DNA of 64,000 bases, taken from NCBI GenBank assembly GCA_036674765.1, contig JARVKI010000028.1, positions 62,001-126,000 of the forward strand, read 5' to 3'. Every line of letters begins with the position of its first letter. The first letter of the stretch is position 1. Positions 34,646 through 45,244 of the stretch are shown here, piece after piece. The translations under genes and the position numbers were made by a program. Origin of the DNA: Seiridium cupressi (lineage: Eukaryota > Ascomycota > Sordariomycetes > Amphisphaeriales > Sporocadaceae). The notes under the pieces were generated by a model that saw nothing but the letters and a program-made list of their open reading frames with translations, made no database searches and was not told the origin of the DNA.

Positions 34646-35360
34646 TTATTTGATACTATAGCCTCCGAACCAAAGGTAGCCACCCGCGCATGCCAGGGAC
34701 AGGGCGGCCGGTAGCAGGTTCATTTCTATCACGCTCCAAACCCATAAGCATCCCAATGATGGGGCCTGCTTCATGACAGCTAGATAGCTGAATGTGTTCG
34801 AGATATATATGAGATAACAGCCGCAGAGAACGCTGGTTACGAAGAACACAGCCTGGCGCAACGGAGCCTGGTAAATGTCCGGCAACCCAGACACCAGAGT
34901 GGGAGAAGATGGATGCGGATGAAGGAAGAACATCAAGAAGAAAAACACTGAGACAATGACTCTCAGTTTCGATCCACAGGAAGAGTTGCATGTATGTTTC
35001 GAGGGTCTTACCAAACAGTGCCGTCAGCGTGCGAGTGATTGCCTTGATCCATGAGAGTTCAACGGCATACTGGTGCTGAACCAGGACGTCCAGCGTGAAG
35101 TGTAACATTGACAAGCTGACGCTCCATAGCATCACATCGAGTATGCGCTCGGCCGTGGACGAGATCTCTGCTTCTTCCGCGTCCTCCTCTTCTTCCTGTA
35201 CTATAGGCTTCTTGTCCAGCTTCCGCTGTCTCACGTCGGCCTGATCGAAGAGCTGGCGTTCTTGTGCGAGTTCGAGGAGTGTCTTTTCCGACGGACCGGA
35301 TCGGTCGGGCTGTGAAAGCGGTATCTGCGCTGCTTTACGCTCCTTGCGTGTCTGAACCAT
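34646..35360 (-). CDS. DUF7719-type fungal membrane protein
   Basis: Two exons, 35360-35012 and 34959-34646, give 220 residues. The N-terminus is charged with a Glu-rich tract (residues 52-66); then comes the conserved text LSMLHFTLDVLVQHQY and four or so membrane helices with CGCYLIYISNTFSYLAVMK, PSLGCLWVWSVIE and a GGYLWFGGYS end. This is the pattern of the uncharacterised fungal DUF7719 family of small integral membrane proteins. Function unknown. A second acceptor (CAG) a few codons downstream is also in frame and would shorten exon 2 by four codons (12 nt). Divergent from the PIG-L gene. Confidence 0.8.
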
Positions 35361-36454
35361 CGTGAGTCAGAGTCTGTCGGCTATGAGCCCAACGTGACCA
35401 TGGGCTGGCTGTGTCTCGAGTTTGACGTGGTGGTCTGGTAAGTGTCTCGTCGAATAGGCATGGACTGGATAGATTTGTCCCGACTAAAGCTTGCTGAGCT
35501 CTGGCACTAGCTAGTCTTGCGTAGTGGGGACCAGACCCTTACAAGGTTGGCGATTACGACTTATCAACAACCTCGGCCGATGAATAGGTACCGTACCTGA
35601 GGTAGGGCTGCCGCGTCGTGCGCAATACTCGCGTCATGCTGTCTGCACCTGTAAGGTGAGTTCCCTTATTCCTTGTCGCCGACCCATGGTAATGTCTGAT
35701 GCGAACATTGTCGAATATGCCAGCTTCGGTTTTCAGCCACTTGGACGGGAACCTGGTTGGCATACCTAGGGCAGGGGCTCCTAGGGGCGCGGATATATGC
35801 ACCATGCACTCTGGTAATACCTACCGGCTTCAAGTAAAGTACGTACCGCGTACAGGTGTTCATTTACCCTAAGCCCAATAAGCTTTGCCAGAGGCGAGTT
35901 AGCACGAGAGCCTCAGTTCCGTGACCCGATTCGAGGCCATTGGGAAAAGTGCGGATCGTCGAAATGTCAAATTTCCCCAGGAAACAGGGGTCGATCAATT
36001 GTCCCTCATTTCGTGCAAAATCGCAAGGTGGCATTTTCGCCTGTCCGTTCGTCTGCCATTTTCCCGTCGCAGTCGGACCTGTCTTCGCAAGATCGCGAGG
36101 GGATAGGAGAGGCCTCGTCCTGCTGCTTTCTATCCCCTCTTCTTACTGCACACGTGCTGAGCTGTTTTAGAGTTGTCTTACAAGCCCCTCCGAAGAAAGG
36201 AACGAGACCTAAGGCACGTCAGTCGTGCGTCGTGCATTGCATCCCCCGCGGCTGCGCGTACCAAAAGGAGCGCCCGACCGCCCGTTCCCGCACCTCCATC
36301 AACGCTGCAAGCTGCCCCAAAAAAGACCGCTCTCGAGGGAGGGAAAAACAAAAAAAAAAAAAAGGAAGGATTTGGAAAGCTCGCTTGCATGTCCATAGCC
36401 AATTGAGCTGTCCGCAAGACCTCCAGTCAGCTACCTTCGACTTGTCCGCCCAGT
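35361..36454. promoter_or_regulatory. Divergent promoter region, DUF7719 / GPI de-N-acetylase
   Basis: 1.1 kb between the start codons. A 15-nt poly(A) run interrupted only by a C lies near 36347-36363, upstream of the right-hand gene. Overlapping open frames around 35921-36540 on both strands show no family resemblance. Confidence 0.5.
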
Positions 36455-37444
36455 ATGGAGATGCGCGCGCTGGGCGGCATCGGCGTCCTGATAGTGATTC
36501 TGCCCCTCCTCTACGTCTATAGCTGCTCAGTCGCACAAACACGCTTCCCGACTGTGCGCAACAAGCGCATCTGCCTGCTCATTGCGCACCCCGATGACGA
36601 GGCCATGTTCTTTTCGCCCACTGTGCTGGCCCTCACAAGACCGGAGACGGGGAATCATGTCAAGATCCTGTGTCTGAGCACTGGCAATGCCGATGGGCTG
36701 GGCGAGACTAGGAAGAGGGAACTGGTCAAGAGTGCTATGCTCTTGGGATTGCGCCAGGAGGACGATGTCTTTGTAGTCGACGACCCGTACGTATACTCGC
36801 AATACTGCCCGTGCCATGACTAGGCTACGCGTCGGCGTCTTACTCCCCCGTTTTCATATGGCCGCCGACTAACATGAACCCTCCCTAGTAACTTCCCCGA
36901 CAGTATGACCACCCCCTGGGATCCCCAAAAGATCTCATCCCTTCTCTCCAGCGCATTTGCGCCGTACCTGCTGCGCCCGAACTCGCCCTCGTCTGCCAAC
37001 CCGGCCGCCTCGATCGACGTGCTTGTCACCTTCGACGCCCACGGCATCTCCTCCCACCCGAATCACATCTCGCTCCACCATGGTGCAAAGCGGTTCCTCG
37101 CCGCCTTGACGGCGGGCAAGCCCGGTTTCTCCTCCCCCGTCGACTTGTACACTCTTACCACGGTTAATGTGTTGCGGAAATACACCACCTTCCTGGACAT
37201 GTTTGCAACGATGCTCGAAGCGGTATTGGCGGGTGGCGAAGGCAGGAAAAAGAACGGCAAGGGAAACCCGGGCATGCTGGTGAGCATGAGCACTTTGTTT
37301 GGGGGGAGAGAGAGCGCTGCGACAGCAAGACAGGCCATGACAGAGGCTCACAAGAGTCAGATGGTGTGGTTCCGGTGGGGATGGATCAGTATGAGTCGGT
37401 ACATGGTGATCAACACGCTAAAAATGGAAAAGTCAAAACCGTGA
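36455..37444 (+). CDS. GPI12: N-acetylglucosaminyl-phosphatidylinositol de-N-acetylase (PIG-L/GPI12)
   Basis: Two exons, 36455-36786 and 36889-37444, give 295 residues. It removes the acetyl group from GlcNAc-PI, the second step of GPI-anchor synthesis, on the cytosolic face of the ER. An N-terminal membrane anchor (residues 5-24) precedes the zinc/catalytic motif A-H-P-D-D-E at 44-49; the second conserved block is D160 with H162-G-I-S-S-H-P-N-H170, the expected metal-binding and general-acid region. The intron has a GACTAAC branch site and ends TAG; the junction rebuilds a Pro codon. A second Met two codons on is possible as the start. Length is normal for the family. Confidence 0.93.
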
Positions 37445-37835
37445 CAGTCATTTAGATTCTGGCACTTAGTTCGCCTGCATTGGATATGACTAGTGGTAAT
37501 TTCAGCAATGAAATGGCGAAACGGAATACAGCAGTTTAGAAAACTGAAGCACGGCGCGTTTATGCTGCTCATGGAACGAGGGAGACAAGGAGACGAGGAT
37601 GTTGGGACATGCGTTTACTCTCTTCGGAACGTCGCCGTTGTCCATACAGCATCTGCCCTCTTGTCATTTTCGAGCCGGCTTGGCTAACTGCTTAATTTGT
37701 CGCCCGTTGCTGCGCACCGTGTCAGCAACAGCGGAGGAATAGATCACAGAATACAGAAGAAAAAGACCAATTGCTCTTTCAATATGTTCAGGCTTATTGC
37801 TTTGGCCAAACATTCCAACGATAATGTCCCAAAAC
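37445..37835. terminator. Convergent 3' region, GPI12 / mitochondrial protein
   Basis: 391 nt between two converging stop codons. Holds both 3' untranslated regions; nothing else seen. Confidence 0.4.
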
Positions 37836-40292
37836 CTAATAATCATCATCATCATTCCAGATATCCTCTTCGGAAGATCCTTCGGTTTGTGCTCCAGTTA
37901 CATCCCCGTCATCTTCCCCGGACACCAGGGCCATTGCCTGCTCTCGCGCCGCTTTCCATGCGAGATACTTGTCTCGGCGTCTCGACAGAGATGGTCGGCC
38001 CTTTGGCGGGATGCCTTTCAAGATGGCTAGCGGATCTACCCTTGAGCTCAGCAAATCTCCTACTGCATGCTCGCTCAGAAGCCTCCATTGCCTCTGGAAC
38101 ACACGTCTGAGGGCCCATTCCCCTTTCTTCTTCACAGGTGTCTCGATGATGTGTTGGCGCACGAACATGGTCTGCTCAATTGCCTCGGCCGGGTCATGAA
38201 GTTCGATATATCCCGATGCCGTTCGATACCTTACCGGGTTAGTCAGAATACCACGCCATTCTCTGACAAACTCGGGTATCCCACTTGTAGCCATTGGATC
38301 GTGCAGTTCTCTTGGCCGAAATTTTTTCTCAAGAAAGGTGTTGCACCACGAGTTCATCCGTTGACGCATATATGATTTTAGGAAACGAGCACGTTGGAAT
38401 GCTCGCAATTCCCTTGTGGAGTCAACGCCAGCGTGTTGGGCGGCGGCGTAATCGACGGCAGCAGTTTCATAGTCTGCACACTGCTTCTCGTAGAGTGGGC
38501 GAGCTTCACGCATTTTCTTCAAGGCCTCGACGACTTTTCCAGCACCGAGTAATGACTTGACGAGCACGTTGTATTGCTTGAATCCAGGACGAGAATTGTA
38601 AGGAGGCGCTGTCATCGTGTTCCAGATTATTTCAACGGCATTTTGGCTGGGCACCCGATCCTCAAGGCGCGCCATCTTCCAGGTTTTACTGATCGGTGGT
38701 GTACTCAAGACGTATGCCCATTCAAGCAGTTCGAACCAGATATTCTCGCTGATGGGAATATTGTATTTGTTCGAGATGAAGTCGACGATGTTAAAGGCCA
38801 TGGAGAGCTGTCCATTGGAACAATATGTGTATACCACAGTCTCCACCAATTTTTCTGTCGGTACTAGGAAAGGTTTCGCTGGTCGATAGAAACCACCTTC
38901 ACTTGATCTCGGTTTCGCTCCCAAGCTGCTAACAGAAATTCGACCATCTGTTTTATCCTTTTTTGCAACGATGCCAAAGTAATCCGCGAGGATAAATATT
39001 TGAATGAACCTGAGAGCGCCGGCACGCCCGAAAGCCACCATGAAACTGCAAATGAGCTGCTCTGTCATGCGCACACCGTGCATTTGCACGAAAAAGAACA
39101 TGCGCCTAGCAGGTAGAGGCCTCCTCAGGATGTTCATCAGGTCCTCGGCATGGGCACTGTCCCTATTCAATCCGAATTTGAACCCCTTACGCCGGCGAGA
39201 CCGCTTGAGCTTGTCGAGGCGGGCAACCGAAGATTTAAGAACGACAACCTTCCTACGATGCAAATCTCGCGGGTCCACTACGTATCGTGATTTATCGTAA
39301 CTGTAGTAAGCAGGGTCAACCAAGAACCTTGCCTTGATGTACTCCAAGTAAGTGTTGGTAGTCTTCCAGTACCAAATGTCATCAGTTTTCATCTGTTCCC
39401 ACAACAGCTTTGCGACCACCGTATTCGATGTAACGCCTGTTGCTCTAAACAAAGGTATGTAGTCGTTGATGCTGAGGATTTGACCATTGGCATTGAGCGC
39501 ACGCATAAGGACCAACATCTGTTGCAAGAGTCTTGTGTAGAGAACTCTAATGCCATATTCGTCGAGTACAGCTCCCAGGTTGAGTACCTGCCACACCCCG
39601 GGTCCGATGACAACTCCATGGGTGGGATCGTTGTCGCGGCCGATTTGGATGGGATCCAAAGATCGCAAAAATTCCGAGAACGTGGTTCTAGGTAAAGTGG
39701 CAACGGCTTCCACCAATTCATTCTGGGGAATTTCTGTGATCTTCTTCAACGTGATCAGCAGTTCCCGGCTATTGTGCCACTGCATTGCCTTTAGAGCTCC
39801 CCGGAATAGATGGTGAAGATTTCCCATTGGGTCCACAGGCTGGCTGGTAGAATCGAGCGGAGCTGATGTTCGCTCGAGTGTAGCTGCTGTGTTGGAGCAT
39901 ACTTGTGAATCAAGGAGAATCGACTCTAGCCCGCTGTATGGAACTGAGCCTCGCAGTTGGTGGCCATGATGTTGTATAAGCCCGGTCAGAAATTGCAGGT
40001 CGTCTGGTGATAGGGTGGAACTCGTAGCGGCGAAGTCCTTCCATGTGGAGTAGTGCCGATTAGTCCTGTGGAATGGTAAAGAGTGATATGAAGCATTGAA
40101 CACGAGGTACGGCAAAGCTCCCACAGTGGGCGGGGTTGGGGTGAAACGCGTCCCAGCTGCCGGACTGCGTTGGTAAAGGCTCGAGCGACGATTCCAGCGA
40201 TTTGCCAACACACATGAGGGTGTTCCCTTTGGAGGCTTACAAGCCGTCAGACGAGACGCCGTGAGCTCTACCACCAGACTCAGTCCGGACAT
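37836..40292 (-). CDS. Mitochondrial ATPase-expression/PPR-type protein (Aep2/ATP13 or CYA5-like)
   Basis: A single exon of 818 residues starting at the ATG at 40292 (the open frame begins three codons earlier with TTG). The first 50 residues are rich in Arg, Ser and Leu with almost no acids, fitting a mitochondrial import signal. The body consists of degenerate helical repeats such as VVAKLLWEQMK, LVKSLLGAGKVVEALKKM and QLSMAFNIVDFISNKYNIP, as in organelle RNA-binding PPR proteins. In filamentous fungi such proteins carry the Aep2/ATP13 domain label or are called CYA5-like; they promote translation or stability of particular mitochondrial mRNAs. Which mRNA is not deducible. The C-terminus is very acidic (ends EDIWNDDDDY). 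Divergent from LSm3 across 360 nt. Confidence 0.78.
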   Translation of the reverse strand: MSGLSLVVELTASRLTACKPPKGTPSCVLANRWNRRSSLYQRSPAAGTRFTPTPPTVGALPYLVFNASYHSLPFHRTNRHYSTWKDFAATSSTLSPDDLQFLTGLIQHHGHQLRGSVPYSGLESILLDSQVCSNTAATLERTSAPLDSTSQPVDPMGNLHHLFRGALKAMQWHNSRELLITLKKITEIPQNELVEAVATLPRTTFSEFLRSLDPIQIGRDNDPTHGVVIGPGVWQVLNLGAVLDEYGIRVLYTRLLQQMLVLMRALNANGQILSINDYIPLFRATGVTSNTVVAKLLWEQMKTDDIWYWKTTNTYLEYIKARFLVDPAYYSYDKSRYVVDPRDLHRRKVVVLKSSVARLDKLKRSRRRKGFKFGLNRDSAHAEDLMNILRRPLPARRMFFFVQMHGVRMTEQLICSFMVAFGRAGALRFIQIFILADYFGIVAKKDKTDGRISVSSLGAKPRSSEGGFYRPAKPFLVPTEKLVETVVYTYCSNGQLSMAFNIVDFISNKYNIPISENIWFELLEWAYVLSTPPISKTWKMARLEDRVPSQNAVEIIWNTMTAPPYNSRPGFKQYNVLVKSLLGAGKVVEALKKMREARPLYEKQCADYETAAVDYAAAQHAGVDSTRELRAFQRARFLKSYMRQRMNSWCNTFLEKKFRPRELHDPMATSGIPEFVREWRGILTNPVRYRTASGYIELHDPAEAIEQTMFVRQHIIETPVKKKGEWALRRVFQRQWRLLSEHAVGDLLSSRVDPLAILKGIPPKGRPSLSRRRDKYLAWKAAREQAMALVSGEDDGDVTGAQTEGSSEEDIWNDDDDY

Positions 40293-40652
40293 TTCCAACA
40301 ATGGTGCGGTGGGTCATACTGGGAAGAAGCGCCTTGTGAAATCCGGGGAAGTGGAGATATTCAATGGTTTGACGGAGGTTTGGCTTGTTAGGCGTGTTGA
40401 TGGTCAAGCTCGGGCCCTTGTCTTGTCCATCTCCATTTCAGACTGGCCCAGCTGGAGTCGGCGTCGGCTGCAAGATTTTCCAGCGGCCCGTCAGGCTTCA
40501 ACCCCTGCAAACATCGCCGCCAAGCCCCCATATCACCCGTCGATTCGTCAACCGCGTCACTTCCTAAGCAATAATTCCATACCAACCCACGCCAACATCG
40601 CATCTGCGTTCTGCCCGGATCTCGGCAGCCCTGAAATATTCCCAGATTCACG
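40293..40652. promoter_or_regulatory. Bidirectional promoter, mitochondrial protein / LSM3
   Basis: 360 nt between two divergent start codons, so both promoters and leaders are compact and shared. No named motif recognised. Confidence 0.6.
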
Positions 40653-41111
40653 ATGGCTGAAGTTGAAGAAGGCCCCGGCGTCGGCTCTGCCCCAGAGCCT
40701 CTCGACCTAGTGCGCCTGCTCCTCGATGAGGTCGTATTCGTCAAGCTACGAGGTGACAGAGAGCTTCAAGGTCGATTGCACGTGAGTCAAATGAGGGATT
40801 CTGCTCACGATTCCAACTGCTAATGCAACGTAGGCTTATGATAGCCACATGAATTTGGTCTTGGGGGATGTGCTAGAGACAATCTACATTGTGGACGATG
40901 AGGAAGACGAAGAAATTAGGGTAAGCCACATTCACAAGTCAATGAGTTTCCTCTCTAGTTCAAACCTAACAACCCCCTTAGACAATAACCAAGAAATCGG
41001 AGATGCTTTTTGTTCGAGGTAAGCTACCTGGGATGAAGAAACGGTGTGATTTCGTGCTGATATTCTCTAGGCGATAGTGTCGTGCTCGTCTCCCCGCACA
41101 ATGCATCATGA
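40653..41111 (+). CDS. LSM3: U6 snRNA-associated Sm-like protein LSm3
   Basis: Four exons, 40653-40781, 40834-40920, 40982-41018 and 41071-41111, give 97 residues. Sm motif 1 ([18 protein letters not shown], then HMNLVLGD) and Sm motif 2 ([12 protein letters not shown]) are complete and the length is right for LSm3, a member of the Lsm2-8 ring that binds the 3' end of U6 snRNA and the Lsm1-7 ring of mRNA decay. The three introns are 52, 61 and 52 nt. The last two exons are very short (37 and 41 nt). An acidic insert (DDEEDEEI) between the motifs is usual for LSm3. Confidence 0.93.
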
Positions 41112-42023
41112 GAACCACAATAAAACGCGTATTGGAACAACCCGGCTATGTTCAAGGCAGCATATCTCAAGGCATACCATCTGGAGGTGACCAAATGAGA
41201 CGTCGCCATAGGGCTTGACCATTGTCACGTGCTATGAGGTATGGCGATGAGCACAGCTTGCCGATGACCTCTTCAGAGAGTCAGATTCTTCGGCGGGACA
41301 TATCTGAGGACACAGTCAAAAACCTTGGATCATGACACCAAGTCCTAGGCGGCGTCGAGATAGACAGTCTGAGGTCAATTACCAATTATCATTGACATAT
41401 TCGACGCTCTTGATCCCCACAGCTGTAATAGTTTGCGATTTCAATTGTTCTGCCTTTGAACATTCGGAGCATTCCGATCTGCATCCATCCCGTAAGTCGG
41501 TTGCTGAGAGCCGCATTCGAGTCTGTTCTGCATGATAAGCGTATCTGCCGAGCGTAGATCCTGAGTGGGCTCCAAACCCCTGTCAATCTATTCCGGACCC
41601 CCGACATCATGAAGTCATCTAACCAGCAGCCATAGAGAAGGCTGCCCATGCTCCCTTATCAGGCATCTACAAGGTTCTCCTTATCATTATTCAGAACAGA
41701 AACAAATGCGCGGGTCATTTCGCTCCAACTACCCAAGCGCGTCGTGCAGGATATAGAATCGACTATGTCACTCATCGTGGGGTGTTGGAGACTCCTAGCC
41801 ACTGATAAGACCTCCATACGTCTCAATGACTTTATACCCATCCAGCTCTTTCCACATTGACATGAGTGTGATGTGACCCTTTGCAAGTCTTTTACGATTT
41901 CGTAGACTCCAAGGTCAGACTTTGCTTTTCGTCTGCCGACATCTCGCAAACCATCTAACTGTGTGTTCACATCAACCACTCGGCTTTATTTTCATCATTG
42001 AGAACCTCATTAGTCTATCCAAT
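41112..42023 (+). promoter_or_regulatory. Upstream region of the permease gene with GATA-factor sites
   Basis: This 0.9 kb stretch holds four GATAAG cores: 41534-41539 (+), 41655-41660 (-), 41680-41685 (-) and 41804-41809 (+), three of them in the TGATAAG form. Weaker HGATAR matches are at 41359-41364 and 41386-41391. Such sites are bound by AreA/NIT2-type nitrogen regulators. The gene that follows is of the allantoate permease family, which fits nitrogen control; that link is inference. Confidence 0.5.
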
Positions 42024-43946
42024 ATGTCGTCGAACGAGAAAGCAGACGCCGAAGGGCAAGTGCCACGGACCACAGATGTGGATGCCGCTCTTGAATATCT
42101 AGATCAGAATATGACCGTAATGTCTGAGATCGATGAGAAGAAACTCGTGCGCAAGATTGACTGGTGGATCGTGCCGCTCATGTGTAGGTTCCTTCCTCCT
42201 GCAGAGATTCTAGTTACTTACGATGCCTGGATTAGGGGCATGCTATAATCTTCAGTACCTCGATAAAACATTGAGTACGTTTCCCCCTCCCATGCGGGAC
42301 TTTGAGTTGGCCGCTGACATCGACCAAGTCAACTATGCAAACGTGATGGGCCTGCAAGAAGATACTGGTATCACAGGCAATCAATTCTCACTCTTAGCTC
42401 TTGTCTTCTATGTCACATATCTGGCTTTCGAATTTCCCACGGGCTATCTGATGCAACGTCTCCCAACTGCCAAATACCTTGGAGCGAATATTATTTTGTG
42501 GGGTTTAATGGTTGCTCTTACTGCTGCTGCCAAGAATTGGGCCGCTCTTGTTACTCTTCGAGTGCTGCTCGGGTGCTTTGAGGCAGCTGTCGCTCCAGCC
42601 TTGATCCTGATCACGTCCATGTGGTAGTAAGCAATTTCCCGACTTATTCCTGCCTTCTCTGGTCTGTATGAGGAGGGCCGTTTCCTGATTGAGTGGGTTT
42701 GCTCTCGAAAAACGAGCCCCGATTCCCGATACCGCGTCAAGCATATTTGAAGAAGAAGAAGGAATCGCTAACCCAAGGTGTTGTAGTAAGAAGGCCGAAC
42801 AGCCAGCCCGTGTCGGTTTTTGGTATGTCGGCACTGGGACCGGCACTGTAATCGGTGCCTTGACGTCTTTCGGTTTCCAGCACTACGAGAGCGAGAGGTT
42901 TACGAGCTGGCAAATCATGTTCCTGCTATTCGGACTGATAACTGTTGCCATTGGTATCCTCGTTATGGTCATCATGCCTGACAATCCGATGTCGGCAAAG
43001 CTCACTCGTGAAGAGAAGATCTGGGCTATTGAGCGTGTGCGTGAGAACCAGACGGGCATTGAAAACAAACATTTCAAGATGTACCAAGTGCTCGAATGCT
43101 TCAAGGACCCACAGACTTGGCTGTTGAGTTTGATTACTATCAGTAGCAGTGTCCCCAATGGAGCCGTAAGCAGCTACCAGGCTACGATCATCAAGGGTTT
43201 CGGCTACACCAGCAAACAAACTGCATTGCTCAGCATTCCAAGTGGGGTCGTAGCATGTGTTGCCGTTATTTCATCAGGTTTAGCCGCGTCGAGGTTCAAT
43301 ATGAGAGGTCCAATAATTGTTGTTATTGTGCTAATAGGTGGCATCCTCGGAGGCTGCCTTTTGGCCTTCTCGCCTACATCCAGCAAAGGCGGCCTTCTGG
43401 CTGGCCAGTATCTCACCAATGTAAGCTTTCGTCGCTCACGAGGTTTGTAGGGGATCTCACGTAATACCCGCTAACATCCGATGCAGGTAATCGGCTCCTC
43501 TCTTCCATTGTTGTATTCGTACAGCTCTGCAAACTATGCAGGCCACACCAAGAAAGTCACCATGAACGCACTACTTCTCATGTCATTCTGTGAGTCGCCC
43601 TTGGCGTGTTCTGTAACTATCACTAGTCCTGCTAATTTATACTCAGGCCTTGGCAATATTATTGGGCCATTGACATTCCGCGACGCCGACAAACCAGATT
43701 ATCTTCCCGCTAAGATCACCATAGTTGTGACCAGCGCTGTCGCAGTGGCGTTGACCGCTCTACTGATGGCTTACTATTCATGGGAGAATAAGCGCCGAGA
43801 TAAGCTTGCTTCTGGCGAACATAAGGAGAATAGCGAGTTCATGGATCTCACTGATCGAGAGAACAAGGAGTTTAGAGTAAGTGTCCTTTTTATCACTTGA
43901 TAGCTCTGAGCAGAAAGTTAACATAACCCTTTAGTACCATTGGTAA
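42024..43946 (+). CDS. Dal5-type MFS permease (anion:cation symporter family)
   Basis: Seven exons, 42024-42183, 42236-42274, 42329-42626, 42787-43420, 43487-43589, 43647-43876 and 43935-43946, give 491 residues. The text is typical of the allantoate/ureidosuccinate permease group: RKIDWWIVPLM, ACYNLQYLDKTL, INYANVMGLQEDTGI, FPTGYLMQRLPTAKYLG, LRVLLGCFEAAVAPA, then GFWYVGTGTG, MPDNPMSAKLTREEK and the C-terminal ENKEFRYHW. Twelve membrane helices are expected. The 39-nt second exon and the 12-nt last exon were set by phase. Likely imports a small organic nitrogen compound or vitamin-like anion; the exact substrate cannot be told, as the family covers allantoate, nicotinate, pantothenate and others. 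Confidence 0.88.
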
Positions 43947-44946
43947 TTATTGTTCGAATCTTTGTCCTGATTAAGGGACTCGATAGCTGCAAACTGCCCC
44001 TGTCCTTGTTGGCGATATGAGCAATGTGTCATCACTTCTTCATCCTTGGTGACAACTTCTTCGCATTAATACACAATTTGTGTTCATATGCCAAGATGTT
44101 ATCAATCCACGACCAAAATATAGGGCAGAGCTTGGCATAAGGTCTCCCTCACAATGCAGTAAATAATGCGCTGGATCAGGTGGTCCGAAGCACATGGTCA
44201 TCAATGTGGCTCCGAACCCTATCGGTTAGGGACCATTTTATTCTCGAGATAGGCTACCACCATTTCACCCTTGTTACATTGCTCTCCGCAGGACTGGAAA
44301 GTCATCCACCGATGGACCCAGTTCCGAACTACTCAGCCCTAAGGCAATACGGATGACAGCCACTGCTAGGCTTCTGCTACGTAACCTTTCTCTAGAACTC
44401 AGCCACGCGAATAATCCATCTAGTCCTGGTTAGCTGCGGGGAAACCGGGAGGGTAAGTTAAAATGTGACATCGTCTTTAGTGCGGCTGATACCCTACCCT
44501 ATTAGAGTTCTGCCAAGCAAAAACGATACACTAAAAATGATCACCAAATAATGGTTACGTTGTCGCCTCGTTCCCTAAATAGCCGAGCGATTTGAGCTAA
44601 CCATTCGTGATTGGCAAGTGGTCAGGAAGGTTCAGCTGGGCTGGAAAAAGCGTTGATGGCTCTCACCACATGCAACAACCAAGATGCATACTCACCAAGT
44701 AGAGTGCTCGTCCATACGACGTATCATGGAGACTGTTTTATGCTGTGGAACCGAACGTCAGGTTGTTGCACGCAATGAGCTAGTGGCATTGTCAGATTAA
44801 CGATCAAGTCTTGGGGTCTCCCTGCATATTTAAGGCATTATATTCCGAGTCGAAGAGTCCCATTTTCGTCACAGCATCACAAGAACCAGCAATCAATACT
44901 CATCACATATCTAAATTCCCAAATACCCTTTCTCTCATTAATCAAT
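43947..44946. promoter_or_regulatory. Intergenic region with TATA-like element for the secreted protein
   Basis: 1 kb without a recognised gene. A TATTTAA element at 44827-44833, 114 nt before the next start codon, is a plausible core promoter; the leader that follows is A/C/T-rich, as is common for well expressed fungal genes. Confidence 0.45.
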
Positions 44947-45244
44947 ATGAAGTTTATTGCCATCCTCACTCTGGCCACCACCGCCTTGGCCGTCCCTTCG
45001 ACTCTGGAGAGAGACCCGAAGCAGGAGTGTACTCCCCCATCTTATGCCTGCAAGCCAAATAACTCCGGCTGGCTCGTTTGTAACGTTGACGGCAAGTGGT
45101 TGGTAAGTTCCTCTTCCTTAACATAAAGAATTGCATGGCTGTGGCATTGTGTGATGCTGAGAGCTGGTTACGATACAGGATGGAGGAAACTGTCCTGCCA
45201 AAACTACATGCCGGCCCATTAACAACCTGCCTTATTGTGTTTAG
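44947..45244 (+). CDS. Small secreted cysteine-rich protein
   Basis: Two exons, 44947-45102 and 45179-45244, give 73 residues. A clean signal peptide (MKFIAILTLATTALA) ends at an A-L-A-like site, leaving a mature chain of about 57 residues with six cysteines (QEC, YAC, LVC, GNC, TTC, PYC), enough for three disulfides. The order with YAC, then GWLVCN.DGKW, then C....C.....PYC, is a pattern I have seen in many small secreted fungal proteins without known function. The intron has a perfect GTAAGT donor and CAG acceptor. Such proteins are effector, antimicrobial or wall-binding candidates, but nothing here shows which. It sits alone, flanked by 1 kb gaps on both sides. Confidence 0.85.
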
